Below, piece by piece: positions 21,741 through 32,905 of a stretch of 64,000 nt of DNA. This DNA comes from Heliopora coerulea (Eukaryota; Cnidaria; Anthozoa; Scleralcyonacea; Helioporidae). Where the stretch lies: contig JASJOG010000294.1 of the NCBI GenBank assembly GCA_030142905.1, positions 1 through 64,000 on the forward strand. The letters run 5' to 3'. The notes under the pieces are model-generated. The model was not told the origin of the DNA, ran no database searches, and saw only the letters and a program-made list of their open reading frames with translations. Within the stretch, counting starts at the first letter, position 1. Each line of letters opens with the position of its first letter. Position numbers and translations under genes: made by a program.

Positions 21741-24140
21741 TCTTCTCTTCTCTTCTTTACCTGCGACCATGAAAAACGTTGGTGCCTAGTCCGGAATTCG
21801 TTTTGTCGAGAAGAGCACAAGGCTTTCCTAACAGAGAATTAAGTATTGCAACTAAATTCGTAATGAATATTTATCGAAGACATCAGTGCAAACGTCAGAA
21901 TAAATATAATAGTAATATGACTCTCCCTTACATAAATTAAGATGCTTACCAGAAACGAAACTACCGCTACACCCTCTCACAAAAGGTAATTTCTACCATG
22001 TCAAATCTGCTCTTCGTATACGAAGAAGCCATAACAGGCGACAATCTTTCTGAAAATTATGCGCAGTTTGGCGAACATTTGACTTCACAGAGGCAAATGA
22101 TAAAGACTTAAAGCACTTTTTCGATTTGGACGATTCGAGCACCCATACATAGCACAAAAATTAACCATTATATAAAATTGAACAAGTTCACTAAACACTC
22201 TCGATACACTGTTCTTCACCCAAATGTTTGCTTGTCCTTCAGATGCCTATGTCGCAACGCATGAGACGTCATATGCAAAGGGTCTATAGTACGAAGGATG
22301 AACGACGAGACTGTTAAATTGACATTTTGTTTTCTCATCATTGTCATTGGCAATGTAGTGCTTGTATCCTTTATAGAAGCATGCATATGGGATGTAAGCA
22401 ATTCGAAAGAATGTTTTGAAAACAAGAAAATATTAAGTCTTATGAATAATACGAATCAGTCTTATACAACATAGATGAACAAAAGTTAGTTATCCGAGCT
22501 ATTATTGGGAAATTAAATTTAAGAATCTATGGAATTATTGACAGCTTAAAATGAGGCCTTGGGCTAACCAACGGAGTATGACGAGGTCAATTAAAAAGGG
22601 CTTCAAATACAGCAGATGTAGTTTTAAATAGACATGACTCACATCTGCTACTTGTGCTTTTTGATGAGGAGGCCAAACTCTGCAACGTTAAAATAGTCCA
22701 ATGAAGTTAATTTTTGATATATATGAACTGGAAGAAAGCAGGGTTCTTCGAAAGATACATATATTTCATATGTAGAATAGTACATGATTAAGTACATATC
22801 AATGTCTATATTTATCAATATATAGTGAGTTACACTCTATACGGGAAAAACAGGGACAAAAATTACCATGTGATTCATTATCACGAATATTTAATCTTAT
22901 ATTTTGTGCGAAAAAAAAATTATAAAAACAAAGAAAAAAAATTAAAAAATCAGACCAGCTCATCATTTGGTCGCTTGAATTCAAAGATGATCGAACAAAC
23001 TTTTTTTGCGTATCTCCCATATACCTGTATCCTGCAACCAGCTTTACCACTTGCCATGAACTCTCCCCTGTTCTTGTAAGTACGTCAATCACTATGGATC
23101 CTCGTCCCCATCTCAACTTGAGATTGATTTTAAAAGGGAGCTAAGAAACTGCACGTCCTAACGGCAAGTATTCGCAAGAAGTTTAGGTGAACTCAAAATT
23201 GGTGATATCGGACTCTCTTCCATACAGTACGGGATAGAATCGGATAGAACAGGACAGGACAGGATAGTGTAGGATAGTGTAGCATAGTGACGTGGATAGA
23301 GCACAATGATCGTGAAATCTTGTCTTCATATTACTCTGAGGATGCCTCAGAAATAGAACTGAGATTTCTGGAGTTGTAGAAATAGAACTGGGTTTCTCCT
23401 TTACATAATGCGGTTTAAGTTTAAACATTGTATGATGGGTGGCGAAGAGGGTGAAGAAAACTTCAGAAACAAAAATTGGACTTTTTTTTGGTCCTTTTTT
23501 TTTCTACATTCAAATATTCAATTCACAGCTTAAAAACTGTGAATCTGTCGACTGTGAAATCAATGTCGACTGCTCGTTAATTGACGAATTTGCAGCTGCT
23601 AAGGCTCGGAACTACCTATTTTAAATTTTCAAAAGAACAAAAAAACACTTGTTTCTACAGAACTACCTCGTTTAGTCTTATGCCGTTAGTACCGGGGTAC
23701 AATTATTATAACATAAGGAGCTTGGGGTGCATTAAAGAGGACCGAGAGGACACCAACAGAATTTGCGCCGGGCGAATTACCACCTAGGTATTAGGCACGG
23801 CTTTCGCTACGGCTTTAGTGAATACAGCCATAGTAACGCTGAAAGCATGCGATTAAGAAAGGTCATGCTTGTACTTCTTTCGTTCTCAACTTCACATACC
23901 TCTGTATGAATCATTACGTGATGTCTGATGGCGTCAACAGAACTATTAGCTGAAACGCTCAGATTCAGACCACGTTGTCTGTGTCTCGAATATCGAAGAA
24001 GAAGGATGTATCTCTCAAGTGTTATGCTTTTATAGGAAGAAAAAAATTTTGTTGTACTTTCCATTTTGGTTGCTCATGGAGAGCATCTAATAATTGCAAT
24101 TAAACTCGCAATCTCTAATCTATAAACTCGTTATTCGTTC
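21741..24140. other. No recognisable gene
   Basis: Short frames on both strands have no domain. A pentamer-like tract (AGGACAGGACAGGATAGTGT repeats, 23248-23290) is a small degenerate tandem repeat. Near 23330-23375 a CTGAGGATGCCTCAGAAATAG sequence resembles the SINE body motif seen at 9000 and 9220. Confidence 0.4.
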
Positions 24141-24149
24141 ATGACTATC

Positions 24150-24200
24150 CATGAGGATGGATGTGCAGTGTTTTAATTCTATTTCAGAATCATCCTCAGG
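24150..24200 (+). repeat. SINE body remnant
   Basis: ATGAGGATGGATGTGCAGTG followed by TTTCAGAATCATCCTCAG matches the 8990-9025 segment of the tRNA-derived SINE. Only this part is present. Confidence 0.45.
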
Positions 24201-24280
24201 GTACTATGAAACGATAACTTTAGATGACAAATGTGGGATCTCTACTTTTTATTTTCTTCAATGAAAAAATGAATGGCTTT

Positions 24281-24620
24281 GTTCTCCCCGATGACACCAG
24301 TTTATCATATGAAGGAAGTTCAGCAGTAGAATTTAAGAATAATTTAAATCTAGACTAGAAAGGGTGCAGAATGGTTAACCGCAAACAAACGCACTATTTT
24401 ACATCAAACCAAAACCGAATACTTGATAAAACTGGCTTACGAGGATGAGTTGACTGAACGTCTGATGACCGGACCATTGTTGAAAATCAATAACACATGT
24501 TTGAAGAAAAACGGTTTAGGAATTCGTACTGATGAGAAGTCAAAACATCACGACTATAACGACAAAATCAGACGGTGTAGGAAGACAAACCTTGGCATTC
24601 GAGATTTTGCAAAACCAAGG
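24281..24620 (+). pseudogene. LINE RT fragment (motif C region), decayed
   Basis: A disrupted frame reads DDTSLSYEGSS, then a stop, then EWLTANKRTIL and KTEYLIKLAYEDEL. It corresponds to FADDTNLSYEG...WLxANKLTLNxxKTEYM of CR1/L2-like reverse transcriptases (compare 31500-31640 minus). Multiple stops and frame changes show advanced decay. Confidence 0.65.
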
Positions 24621-24639
24621 GCGTAAGCACCATCAAGAA

Positions 24640-25205
24640 TCGGCCGAGATTATTCATCGTAAACGTTCAGGGATATCATGTTGTATGCTAACAACTTTAT
24701 TCCACTAATAACTAAGCCCATACGAATAACAGATCGTTCTAAAACATTAATTGATCATATCTACACAAATATGCCTACCGAGCAATTCTTCCCTGGAATT
24801 GCTCTTTCTGATATTTCTTATCATCTACCCATATTTTGTGTTAATAATGCAGCTTACCAAAAGGTCACTGATAAACGATTTTATAGGGATTATCAACAAT
24901 TTGGTAAAGAAGTTTACTTACACGAATTAATGCAAACAGATTGGAATACTAAACTAAACAATTTAATCAACAATATTAATCAAACGACTAACAATGTTAT
25001 TAAAACAATTGAGGAAATTTCGTACAAACATGCTCCTATTAAAGAAGTATGACGTAGAAAATTGAAACAATTTACTAAACCGTGGATTACTAATGGTATT
25101 CCAAAATCAATTAAAACTAAACAGAAAATGTACCATACACATTTCTTTAGTAATAATAGTACAAAAGTCAAACAATATTTGAATTTGAATTTATTAATTA
25201 AAATA
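24640..25205 (+). pseudogene. LINE endonuclease C-terminus and EN-RT linker (first half)
   Basis: A 124-codon frame includes ITDRSKTLIDHIYTN and a SDISYHLPIF block, the SDH-type C-terminal motif of APE endonucleases in which Tyr replaces the catalytic-site Asp (SDI.DH to SDISYH). A basic linker with KPWIT follows after a stop. The frame then breaks at about 25205, where a block in the opposite orientation begins, and resumes near 26096. Confidence 0.7.
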
Positions 25206-25415
25206 GACTTTGCAACCCATAAGGGTTGAAATACGTCCATTGTTTACAATGAGATAGTAAAATACTATTACAAAATGTTAGTTAAATATGATTTACAAAT
25301 GGTAAAAATAGTAAAAAATTTATACCTATATGAGATAGTAAAAAAGCTCAGAATTCTTAGGTGTATCGCCATAGTGAAATAGGCAAGTCAAAAAGTTTTA
25401 AAACATATTTACTGA

Positions 25416-25444
25416 CATTTCGTTGCCTCATGCAACATCTTCAG
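25416..25444 (-). ncRNA. Hammerhead-ribozyme-like motif at a PLE 3' end
   Basis: The minus strand reads CTGAAGA, one extra base (T), GTTGC-loop-GCAAC, then GAAATG. The strands CTGANGA and GAAA flanking a hairpin are the hammerhead core. PLEs are known to carry hammerhead motifs, but the extra base before the stem departs from the canonical fold, so cleavage is doubtful. Confidence 0.4.
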
Positions 25445-25924
25445 AGTGTAGGTTTACAGAGACGAGAAAAAACTATATATATCAATCTATAATTACATAT
25501 TGGAATAATTAGGCAGCTAACCAATAGAAAACTGGGAGACGTAACAGGAAGTGACACGCATACGGAAGAGGAAAGCATTAGAATAGAGAAAGAGGTGTGG
25601 AAGAGATATTTTCGTTGAGAGACGGCTTGTATTTAGAAATAAGTAAACTCTCACGAATGAGGAGTTCAAAGTTAGAGGAAGGCCTGCAGGAAGAAATAAT
25701 GGAAAAATCGTTGGGAGAAATGGCGTGATTAGTCTGGCTAGTATGAGCCTGGATACTGGAAGTACGAAACGAAGTGGTTGCTCGTTTCTTACCCGTCAAA
25801 GGCGAAACCCCCATGTGTTCTGAGATACGCGTGTGTAAGTGGCGCCTTGTTTGGCCCAAATACAATGTTCCGCAGCATTGACACGTATATCTGTAGACAA
25901 CACGCGATCGCGTCTTATAGCCAA
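25416..25924 (-). mobile_element. Penelope-like element 3' end: GIY-YIG endonuclease and hairpin motif
   Basis: The minus strand from about 25924 reads SRVVYRYTCQCCGTLYLGQT, RRHLHTRISEHMG, HTSQTNHAISPNDFSII and ELLIRESLLISKYKPSLN. This is a GIY-YIG nuclease domain with the C..C knuckle of PLE proteins (YLGQT in place of YIGxT; the catalytic R of ..R..EH and the E of L.I.ES are present). The stop is at 25578. About 130 bp downstream lies CTGAAGATGTTGCATGAG followed by GCAACGAAATG, a hairpin with hammerhead-like conserved strands. The reverse transcriptase part is absent. Confidence 0.75.
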
Positions 25925-26095
25925 GGTTGGAATATCAAACACTGCTAAAGCATCGCTATATGACAGTGTTGGATTAATTATTTTCAGGGCTCTTGACTGG
26001 ATTCTTTCGATATCTTTCGATAGATATTCGGGAATGTTGAAGTGCCAAACTTGGGGGCAATACTCCAGAATTGGTCTTACAATTGGTCTAATAAA
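25925..26095 (-). pseudogene. LINE RT C-terminal fragment (antisense)
   Basis: The minus strand reads RPIVRPILEYCPQVWH, LSKDIERIQSRALKII and SYSDALAVFDIPTL. This is the region after the RT palm (YVRPILEYAC.VWHP..L...IE.IQ+RAL+II) of a CR1-like LINE. Together with the PLE piece it forms a block inserted in opposite orientation into the plus-strand LINE at 24640-26280. Confidence 0.75.
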
Positions 26096-26280
26096 TTAAA
26101 CAAGGTAAAATTGATAAGTAAAAGAAACTATTATAGTACACATTTTACTAAGTGTAAAAATAATTTAAAAGCTACATGGGAACTTATAGGAACTTTAATA
26201 CAACGTAAATTGAAAAGTAAACAATCTCCAAATCAATAAAAAAAAGACATTGCGAATCAGTTCAATGAACATTTTGTTAC
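26096..26280 (+). pseudogene. LINE EN-RT linker (second half)
   Basis: KLNKVKLISKRNYYSTHFTK, then ATWELIGTLIQRKLKSKQ and, after a stop, a FNEHFVTIGT sequence. This is the region before the RT domain (YY...F.....+..W..IN..I.R+....F..YF..IG). It continues the plus-strand LINE interrupted at 25205. After about 26285 the similarity stops, near the 5' end of the next LINE. Confidence 0.65.
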
Positions 26281-26364
26281 TATTGGAACTTAGCCAATTC
26301 ATTAGGGACCTCAACTGATGATCCGTGAAGGTATATACATAATTCTCCAGTATTTAGTTTTAAT

Positions 26365-28254
26365 TTGGTCGCTGTGTCTGTATATCAGGTCCAATGTCTT
26401 TTCAATGCATTAGATAGAAACAAGACCTCCATTAGTGTACCGAATTTCGTAGAGGGGGCGCTTAACAGGACGACTTCTTCGAGTGTACAGCGATTGACGA
26501 CCAAGATGATTCATGAAATAAGTCACAAAGGAACTAGAAATCCACTTATCATAACTAATAAAAGTAAATTTAAATGGCAAGGCAAATTTGAAGCATTAAA
26601 ACGGTTCGTTGAAGAAGTACTGGAGATCAACAGCAAGTGGACAGCACCTGGCGGTGGTTCAAAACAGCTAAGGAGCGAAGATATCTTGATAAGATGGCAC
26701 GAAAATCAGACCATTACGTTGAGTGGGCCGAGTGCTGAGAAATACAAGAGGTCTTTAGAAATTTTATCAAAAGTGTCACTCGATAGTTTTGACACCTCGA
26801 AAGAAGATAAGTTGTCATCGAATCTTAATCAGTCCGACGATGAAGATGAGTATGGTCAGATGCCTTCAAATCGGAATATTAATGATTCATCTCTATCAAG
26901 ATCCTGGAAAGAGTGATCGAAACCAAACCACTACGTTATGTAGCTCTAATATGAAGAAATCAAGGTCACTCCAGAGATGGTTGTTTTACTTGACAACACT
27001 GACGCATCGAAAGGAAATAAATCTCCTTCAAATCTAAATCAATCTGAAGACGAAGATGGGATCGATAGGATGCGATCATTCTTGGATACAAATAAAGAGT
27101 CTTATCCGCATGCATTGGAGAACACAGTAAAAGCCATTCAGAATCAGTTGTATTCCCTAAAGTGCGAATTTGAAAAGCATCGAACTGGCTCTTTAAATGC
27201 CTTTAAAGAGCTAGTGACCAAGCATGATATTGGCTCAATGCCTATTGACAAATCCCATTGTAATGACCTCCTAAGAGAAAATCAAAAATTGAAAGATGAG
27301 AACAAAGCTTTAAACGAAAGATTGGACAACCTGGGTTTTATCCTGGCTGATCTAAATTGCAAATTAAAGTTAGCAGAAGATGAGAAGGCAAGCCTTATAA
27401 CCACCATTCGCTTACTTCGACATGACGTTTGTAAGCGGAAGTTTGAGAAACATAGTGAAGACCACCGTTTACCAAATAAGATAGAATTAGAAGTAAATAG
27501 AGATGTAGGTGAACCATATTTGAGGGATGTCCTAGGTGTGAACAGATTTTCCGTATTTGACGATGAATGCTCAAGCAATGAAGAATCAATTAGAAGTCCC
27601 ATTTCTAAATCGAAAAACCAGACGACCATATCTAAGACAGACATGGCGACAAAACTAAAGAAAGATGAAGCAATGAATTTGAAGGGAGATGAGACGACGA
27701 AATCTAAGAAAGATGAGAAAATAACATCAAAACATGACGAGAATATACCGCAAACCGCAGCACCAACAACTGTAATTGTAGGAGATTCAATGATTAAGCG
27801 TATACAAGGATGGAAATTAAGGAAAAAAGTGGGACACAGAGTGGTTGTCAAATCGTTCTCTGGAGCAACAAGTACGGACATGAAAGATCATTTGAAACCT
27901 ACTTTAAGAAGAAAACCACAGAGGATGATTCTTCATATTGGAACTAATGATTTAAAAACCAAATTAAGTCCCGTTCAAGTAGCGGATAACATCATTGATT
28001 TAGCCAGGATTATTGGAAATGAAACTGATGTGGAAATTGTACTGTTGGAGATAATAACAAGAGCAGATAAAATTCCAGATGATAGTATAAAGACAGTTAA
28101 TAAGCTTTTAAACCGATATTGCAAGCAAAATGGATGGGGAGTAATACCTAACAATAACATTATGAAGCACCATCTTGATGAAAGAGGACTACATTTAAAT
28201 AGAAAAGGTATTTCTACTATGGTCGGTAATTTAGCTAAATGTCTTTCTAGATGA
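26365..28254 (+). pseudogene. LINE A ORF1: coiled coil and SGNH/GDSL esterase domain
   Basis: Two blocks lie in the same frame (26365-26916, and 26977-28254 of 425 codons), separated by three stops in about 60 bp that could be bypassed by paired frameshifts. The first block is basic and probably binds RNA. The second has a leucine-rich coiled coil (LLRENQKLKDENKALNERLD), then a Lys/Asp-rich repeat region (KKDEAMNLK, KKDEKITSK). It ends in an SGNH hydrolase domain: VIVGDSMI (block I, Ser nucleophile), SFSGAT (block II Gly), LHIGTNDLK (block III Asn) and LHLNRKG (block V His). An esterase-bearing ORF1 is a hallmark of CR1-clade LINEs; its role in retrotransposition is not well settled. An acidic SNLNQS-(D/E)-DED motif occurs in both blocks. 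Confidence 0.8.
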
Positions 28255-28438
28255 TATTGTACAGATCACTTCAGAGAATCTTCCCTACCCCTAAGTAATC
28301 TACTTTCTTATGCCCCCCTGAAACATGTAACAAAAGTAATGAATCACCAATAGTTTAATGTTTGAGAAACGTGAGAGCTTGGATATATTAAGGTAGATGA
28401 ACGATCTTCAAGCTCGATACACAGAAAATGATTTCTGA

Positions 28439-28510
28439 GCCCCAGACGGGGATCGAACCCGCAACCTTCTGATGACCGGTGAGACGCTCTAACTATTGAG
28501 CTACCGAGAC
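28439..28510 (-). tRNA. tRNA-like SINE head (not a functional tRNA)
   Basis: Mirror image of 28825-28897, with the same acceptor, D-arm and T-arm strands. GGTTCGATCCCCG is the B-box. A T to A change in the D-loop region distinguishes the arms slightly. Confidence 0.55.
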
Positions 28511-28824
28511 TCAAATGGTGAGCTTAGGTGCAAATTCGATATATATATGTGCGACCTAAGCGGAAGTCACTATATACTAATAATGATTGAAGCAGTTTAA
28601 TGTTTGAGAAACGTGAGAGCTTGGACATATTAAGGTAGATGAACGATCTTGAAGATCGTTCATCTACCTTAATATATCCGAGCTTGACGATCGTTCATTT
28701 ACCTTAAAATATCCAAGCTCTCACGTTTCTCAAACATTAAACTGCTTCAATCATTATTAATATATAGTGGCTTCCGCTTAGGTCGCACATATATATCGAA
28801 TTTGCACCTAAGCTCACCATCTGA

Positions 28825-28897
28825 GTCTCGGTAGCTCAATGGTTAGAGCGTCTCACCGGTCATCAGAAGGTTGCGGGTTCGATCCCCGTCTGGGGCT
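28825..28897 (+). tRNA. tRNA-like SINE head (not a functional tRNA)
   Basis: Folds as acceptor GTCTCGG/CTGGGGC with GU pairs, D-arm GCTC-loop-GAGC and T-arm GCGGG-TTCGATC-CCCGT. The anticodon stem has a C.C mismatch, and the loop CCGGTCA lacks U33; the anticodon position would read GGT (Thr). The A-box and B-box promoters look intact. It therefore serves as a Pol III promoter for the SINE, not as a tRNA. Confidence 0.6.
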
Positions 28898-28989
28898 CAG
28901 AAATCGTTTTTGAGTATCGAGCTTGAAGATCGTTCATCTACCTGAATCACCAATAATCAGACAAGAATCATATAAATCTTATACACATA

Positions 28990-30251
28990 ATAAGGCGCGC
29001 GAGGGGTTTTAAAATAGCGCATCTCAACATAAGAAGCTTAATAAAAAACATAGACCAACTCAGGATATATATGCATAGCCAACAATTCGATACAATAAGT
29101 ATCAATGAAACATGGTTGGATAATACTGTTGCCGACCATGAAGTGATATAGACGGTTATGAATTAATACGTAAAGACAGAAATCGAAATGGTGGTGGAGT
29201 TGCTATCTATGTTCGTAGCTCCATAAACTACAAAGTTTGAGTAGATTTGATGCCAAGAGAATTGGAGATAATTACAGTTGAAATTTTAAAACCAAGAGCA
29301 AAATAGTTCTTGATTAATACTTGGTATAGGCCTCCAGATGCCCCTCTTGGAGTGTTTGACGAGTATGAAAAATGTTTACAATCCATGGACTTAGAGGATT
29401 TAGAAATCGTTTCAACAGGTGATTTCAACTGCGATTGGCTTCGTCAAAATGGGAAAAGACAAACAAAAAAAATTAGTTGAAATTACTGAGACATTACAGC
29501 TGCAACAAATTATTACTGAGCCGACTCGCATAACTGAAAATTCACAGGCCCTGATTGACCTGTTTTTCACTAATCGACCTAGAAACATAATCAAATCTGG
29601 TGTTGACCACATTGGAATCAGTGGTCATAGCCTCATCTATATCCACAGGAAAATATCAATTCCTCGCAATAAACCTAAGGTGATTCATACACGGCAATTT
29701 AAACATTATGATTTAGAAGCCTTTAGGAATGATCTAATTCAAATTCTCCAAATAAAACCTAACGTGTTAGACCCTAATTTCCTTTGGAACAATTGGAAAG
29801 CAAAATTTCTTGCTGTAGCAGACGCACATGCTCCCCCGGTCATCGGGAGAGTTAGAAGTAAATACGAACCATGGCTTACAAGTGATATAAAAAACAAAAC
29901 ATACAATAGGGATTTCCTTAAGAAAAAAGCAATTAAAACAGGGTCTGAAAGAACTTATGAAGCATATAAAAAAGCAAGAAATGAGCTTAACAAACTGGTG
30001 AAAAAAACAAAAGCTTGATATTATAGAAATGCACTGAACCAATGCAAAAACAATCCTAAAGAAATATGGAAAAGCATTAATAACCTGACTAACAAGACGT
30101 CCAAAACTACTAAAATTAATGAGTTATATGTTAAAGGGGTGAACATTACAAATGTAGATTCTATAGCTGATACTCTGAATACATACTTTAACGACATTGG
30201 ATCTGACTTGGCTGACAAACTACCTGAAAGCCACATTGCCCCAGAAACTTA
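28990..30251 (+). pseudogene. LINE A ORF2, APE endonuclease half
   Basis: It starts HLNIRSLIKNIDQLRIYM (N.RSL..K), then TISINETWLD (catalytic Glu). Frame-shifted sequence follows to 29418. Then a clean frame 29419-30018 runs ALIDLFFTNRPRNI...SDH-like GISGHSLIYI (the SDH Asp is replaced, S(D)H to SGH). The EN-RT linker with Y.PWLTSDIKN and YEAYKKARNELNKLVK follows. After a stop at 30016 the linker continues (IWKSINNLT...FNDIGSDLADKLP) up to the Tc1 insertion. At least two frameshifts and the altered SDH motif make the endonuclease inactive. Confidence 0.75.
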
Positions 30252-30575
30252 CAGTGGGTGGGCAAAAAAAGTGGCCATCTACCAAAATGTAAGTTTCTTT
30301 GGTCTATAAAGATTCTGAGTGAAAAAAACCTGGAATAACAGGAGGTATGCGATACCTGTCATTTATTACCACTTCGTGCGCATAAATTTTTCGCGTATTG
30401 TATGAAAATCTTGTACCATAAGCATTGCAAGCTAAATTACGGTGTAACAGTTGTTAGATGAGAAAGTTAGATCATTGTGCAAATTTCCAAGTTACGGAGC
30501 CGCTGAATTACAACGAATATGAACACAAGAAAGCAAATCCAAGACGAAAAGGCAAAGAAAAAAGTCGGAAGAAAC

Positions 30576-30577
<2 letters not shown>

Positions 30578-30621
<44 letters not shown>
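30578..30621. repeat. (ATT)n microsatellite, LINE B 3' tail
   Basis: About 14 ATT repeats lie at the 3' end of the antisense LINE; on its own strand they are AAT repeats, as used by L2/CR1-type elements instead of poly(A). Confidence 0.85.
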
Positions 30622-32905
30622 TAATGTTATTTAAACACGGTAGCCTTTCAGATAGTCTGCTTTTCAAAGGGCCGTGTAAATTTCTACTTACAAACATTAA
30701 GCTAATATATTACATACCTATATTACAAACTATATATAGCTATTTACAAAATAAAATAAATGAACTATTCACTGGTTGGCTAACAGATTTTTGAATGTTT
30801 TCAAGGTCTTTGTATTAATATTGTTTACTATATGTTCATCTAACCTGTTCCAACACACAGCTCCTCTATAGGAAAAACGTCGTTTTAGGAAATCAGTTCT
30901 TGGCTTATTTAGTATAACTTTGGTGTTATTACTCCGTAAGTTATAATAATAGTGGTTATCACATGTGTTAAACAACTGTGACAAATAGTTTGGTGCTAAA
31001 CCTTTAATTATCTTGTACATCATTATCGATTCACGTTGATTCAAAGTTTTGATAACGGGAGACCATTTTAAGTTATTAAAGATTTCGACTGACCGAATTT
31101 CATATGTAGATCCAGTAATAATCCTAGCTGTGTGCTTCTGCAGTTTGAATACTTTTTCTAGATTAGAATTGTTACCATCATGCCATACAGTAGAACAATA
31201 ATTGAAATGGGGCAACACCAGTGCATTATACATGGTGATTAAAGTATCTTGAGGTACAAACTGTTTAGCTTTTTTTAACAAGTTAAGATTTCTAGATATA
31301 GTTTTGCATTGCCCGTCATTGTGTTTGTCCCATTTCAGCTGTTCATCGATGTTTACACCTAACACGTTTTTATTTTCGTTTAATAGTCTCCTCCCCAATC
31401 GTTAAGACAGAATCATTATCTGAGAATGCTTGTAATCTTTGTCGTGATCCGATAATCATGTACTCAGTCTTGTCATTATTCAAAGTTAATTTGTTTGACA
31501 ACAACCATTTATGGACATTTTCAAGATCAGAGTTAAGTTTTTCTTCGATTTGTAATGAATTGCTTCCCTCGCACGATAAGTTAGTGTCATCGGCGAATAA
31601 GGCTGCATTTGTTTTTTTAAGACAGTTTGGCAAATCATTGATATATAGTAAAAACAGTAGCGGTCCAAGGTTAGACCCTTGTGGTACACCGCAACTTACA
31701 GTCTTCGTTCCCGTCATCGCTTGATTCACTTTACAAATTTGCTTACGGTTGTGAAGCTATGACTGAAACCACCGGAGGACAGTTCCGTGCACACCGTACA
31801 TTTTGAGTTTGGATATAAGTATGTTATGGTCAACGGTTTCGAACGCCTTTTTTAGATCAAGAAAGAGGACACCGTTGACGAGACCATTATCCATATTGAC
31901 TAGCCGCTGGTTTGTGGAATGAAGAAGTGTGGTCTCTGTCGAGTGTTTTCCCGAAAGCCTGATTGCTGAGATATAATGATTTTGTTAGTTTCTAGGAAAG
32001 AGGATAATTGATTATAAACGATTTTTTCAATAAGTTTTGCAACAACGGAAATAAAAGATATGGGTCGACAATTTCCGCAATCAGATCTAGATCCAGCTTT
32101 ATGAATAGGTGAGACACAAGCTACTTTCAAATCTTCAGGGAAAATCCCTGTTTCTAACGATAAATTGAAAATATAAACCAAAGACTCAATAATTCAGTCA
32201 CCTGCTTCCTTTAGTAGTTTTGCTGAAATCTTGTCAGGTCCAGCTGACTTGCTAATTTTCATTAGGTTCAATGCACATTTCAAATCATCTTGGGTTATTG
32301 TTGTAAAGTGAAACAAGTTTTGTGTCGGGGTCATATAGATCAAGGGATCAAAACCATTACTTGGTATGTTGTTCGCTAGATTAGGACCAATATTAGAGAA
32401 GTATTGATTAAAAGTTTCAGCAATGTTTTTGTCGTCGGTTATATAGTTTCCGTCTACTTGTAGATTATTAATCGTAGTGGTTTTATCAAAATCGCAGTAA
32501 GTTTATCAAACGATTTACATAATTTCTGCATTTTTTATAAGCTTCGTTGTAGACAGAAGATCCAAGTTTAACTGCCTTTTGTTTTAGGTAATCTCTATGA
32601 TAACTTAGCTTCTTAATATCTTAGGTAAGCCAAGGCTTATATTCGCTTCTGACTTTGCGGTGTCTAATTGGAGCATGTTTGTCAGAGACTTTCAAAAATT
32701 CTCTTTTCTAAATTTCCCAAGCAAGATTAGGGTCTGAAATTGTGTTAATTGATATGAAGGCATGCCTTAGATCTTCCTGAAACTTAATCCTATTGAAATG
32801 TTTAAATTGTCTAGAGTCGACAAATTTAAACTTCTCTTTAGGAATACTAACTTTCCTACATACGTAGACCAAATTGTGATCACTGATCCCAAGATCAATA
32901 AAATG
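30578..32905 (-). mobile_element. 5'-truncated antisense LINE (LINE B) inside the Tc1 element
   Basis: It reads on the minus strand from about 32905 (within the endonuclease C-terminus, LIDLGISDHNLVYVCRK) to an (AAT)n tail at 30578-30621. RT motifs include RPIS near 32080, a QSGFRE region at about 31950, FLDLKKAFETVDHNI (motif A), VSCGVPQGSNLGPLLFLLYI (motif B) and ALFADDTNLS (FADD, motif C), then the KTEYMI and C-terminal regions. Frames: 32181-31900, 31729-31370, 31398-30769. Several frameshifts and stops are present. 5' truncation and a microsatellite tail are classic for target-primed insertion. It is closer in sequence to LINE A than to LINE C. Confidence 0.85.

Larger units (their letters stand above)
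28353..28943. mobile_element. Inverted pair of tRNA-derived SINEs with 12-bp target duplication
   Basis: GAATCACCAATA is duplicated exactly at 28341-28352 and 28944-28955. The 591-bp insert is an inverted repeat. Each arm has a tRNA-like head (28439-28510 minus, 28825-28897 plus) and a shared body (TTTGAGAAACGTGAGAGCTT, AGGTAGATGAACGATCTT). The arms meet near 28660. The target duplication around the whole pair implies that it inserted as a unit, or that a second SINE landed in the first. Confidence 0.85.

Noticed and set aside
27282..27881. 199-codon minus-strand ORF
   Set aside because: Antisense shadow of the LINE A ORF1 esterase region; composition is that of a reverse-read coding sequence.
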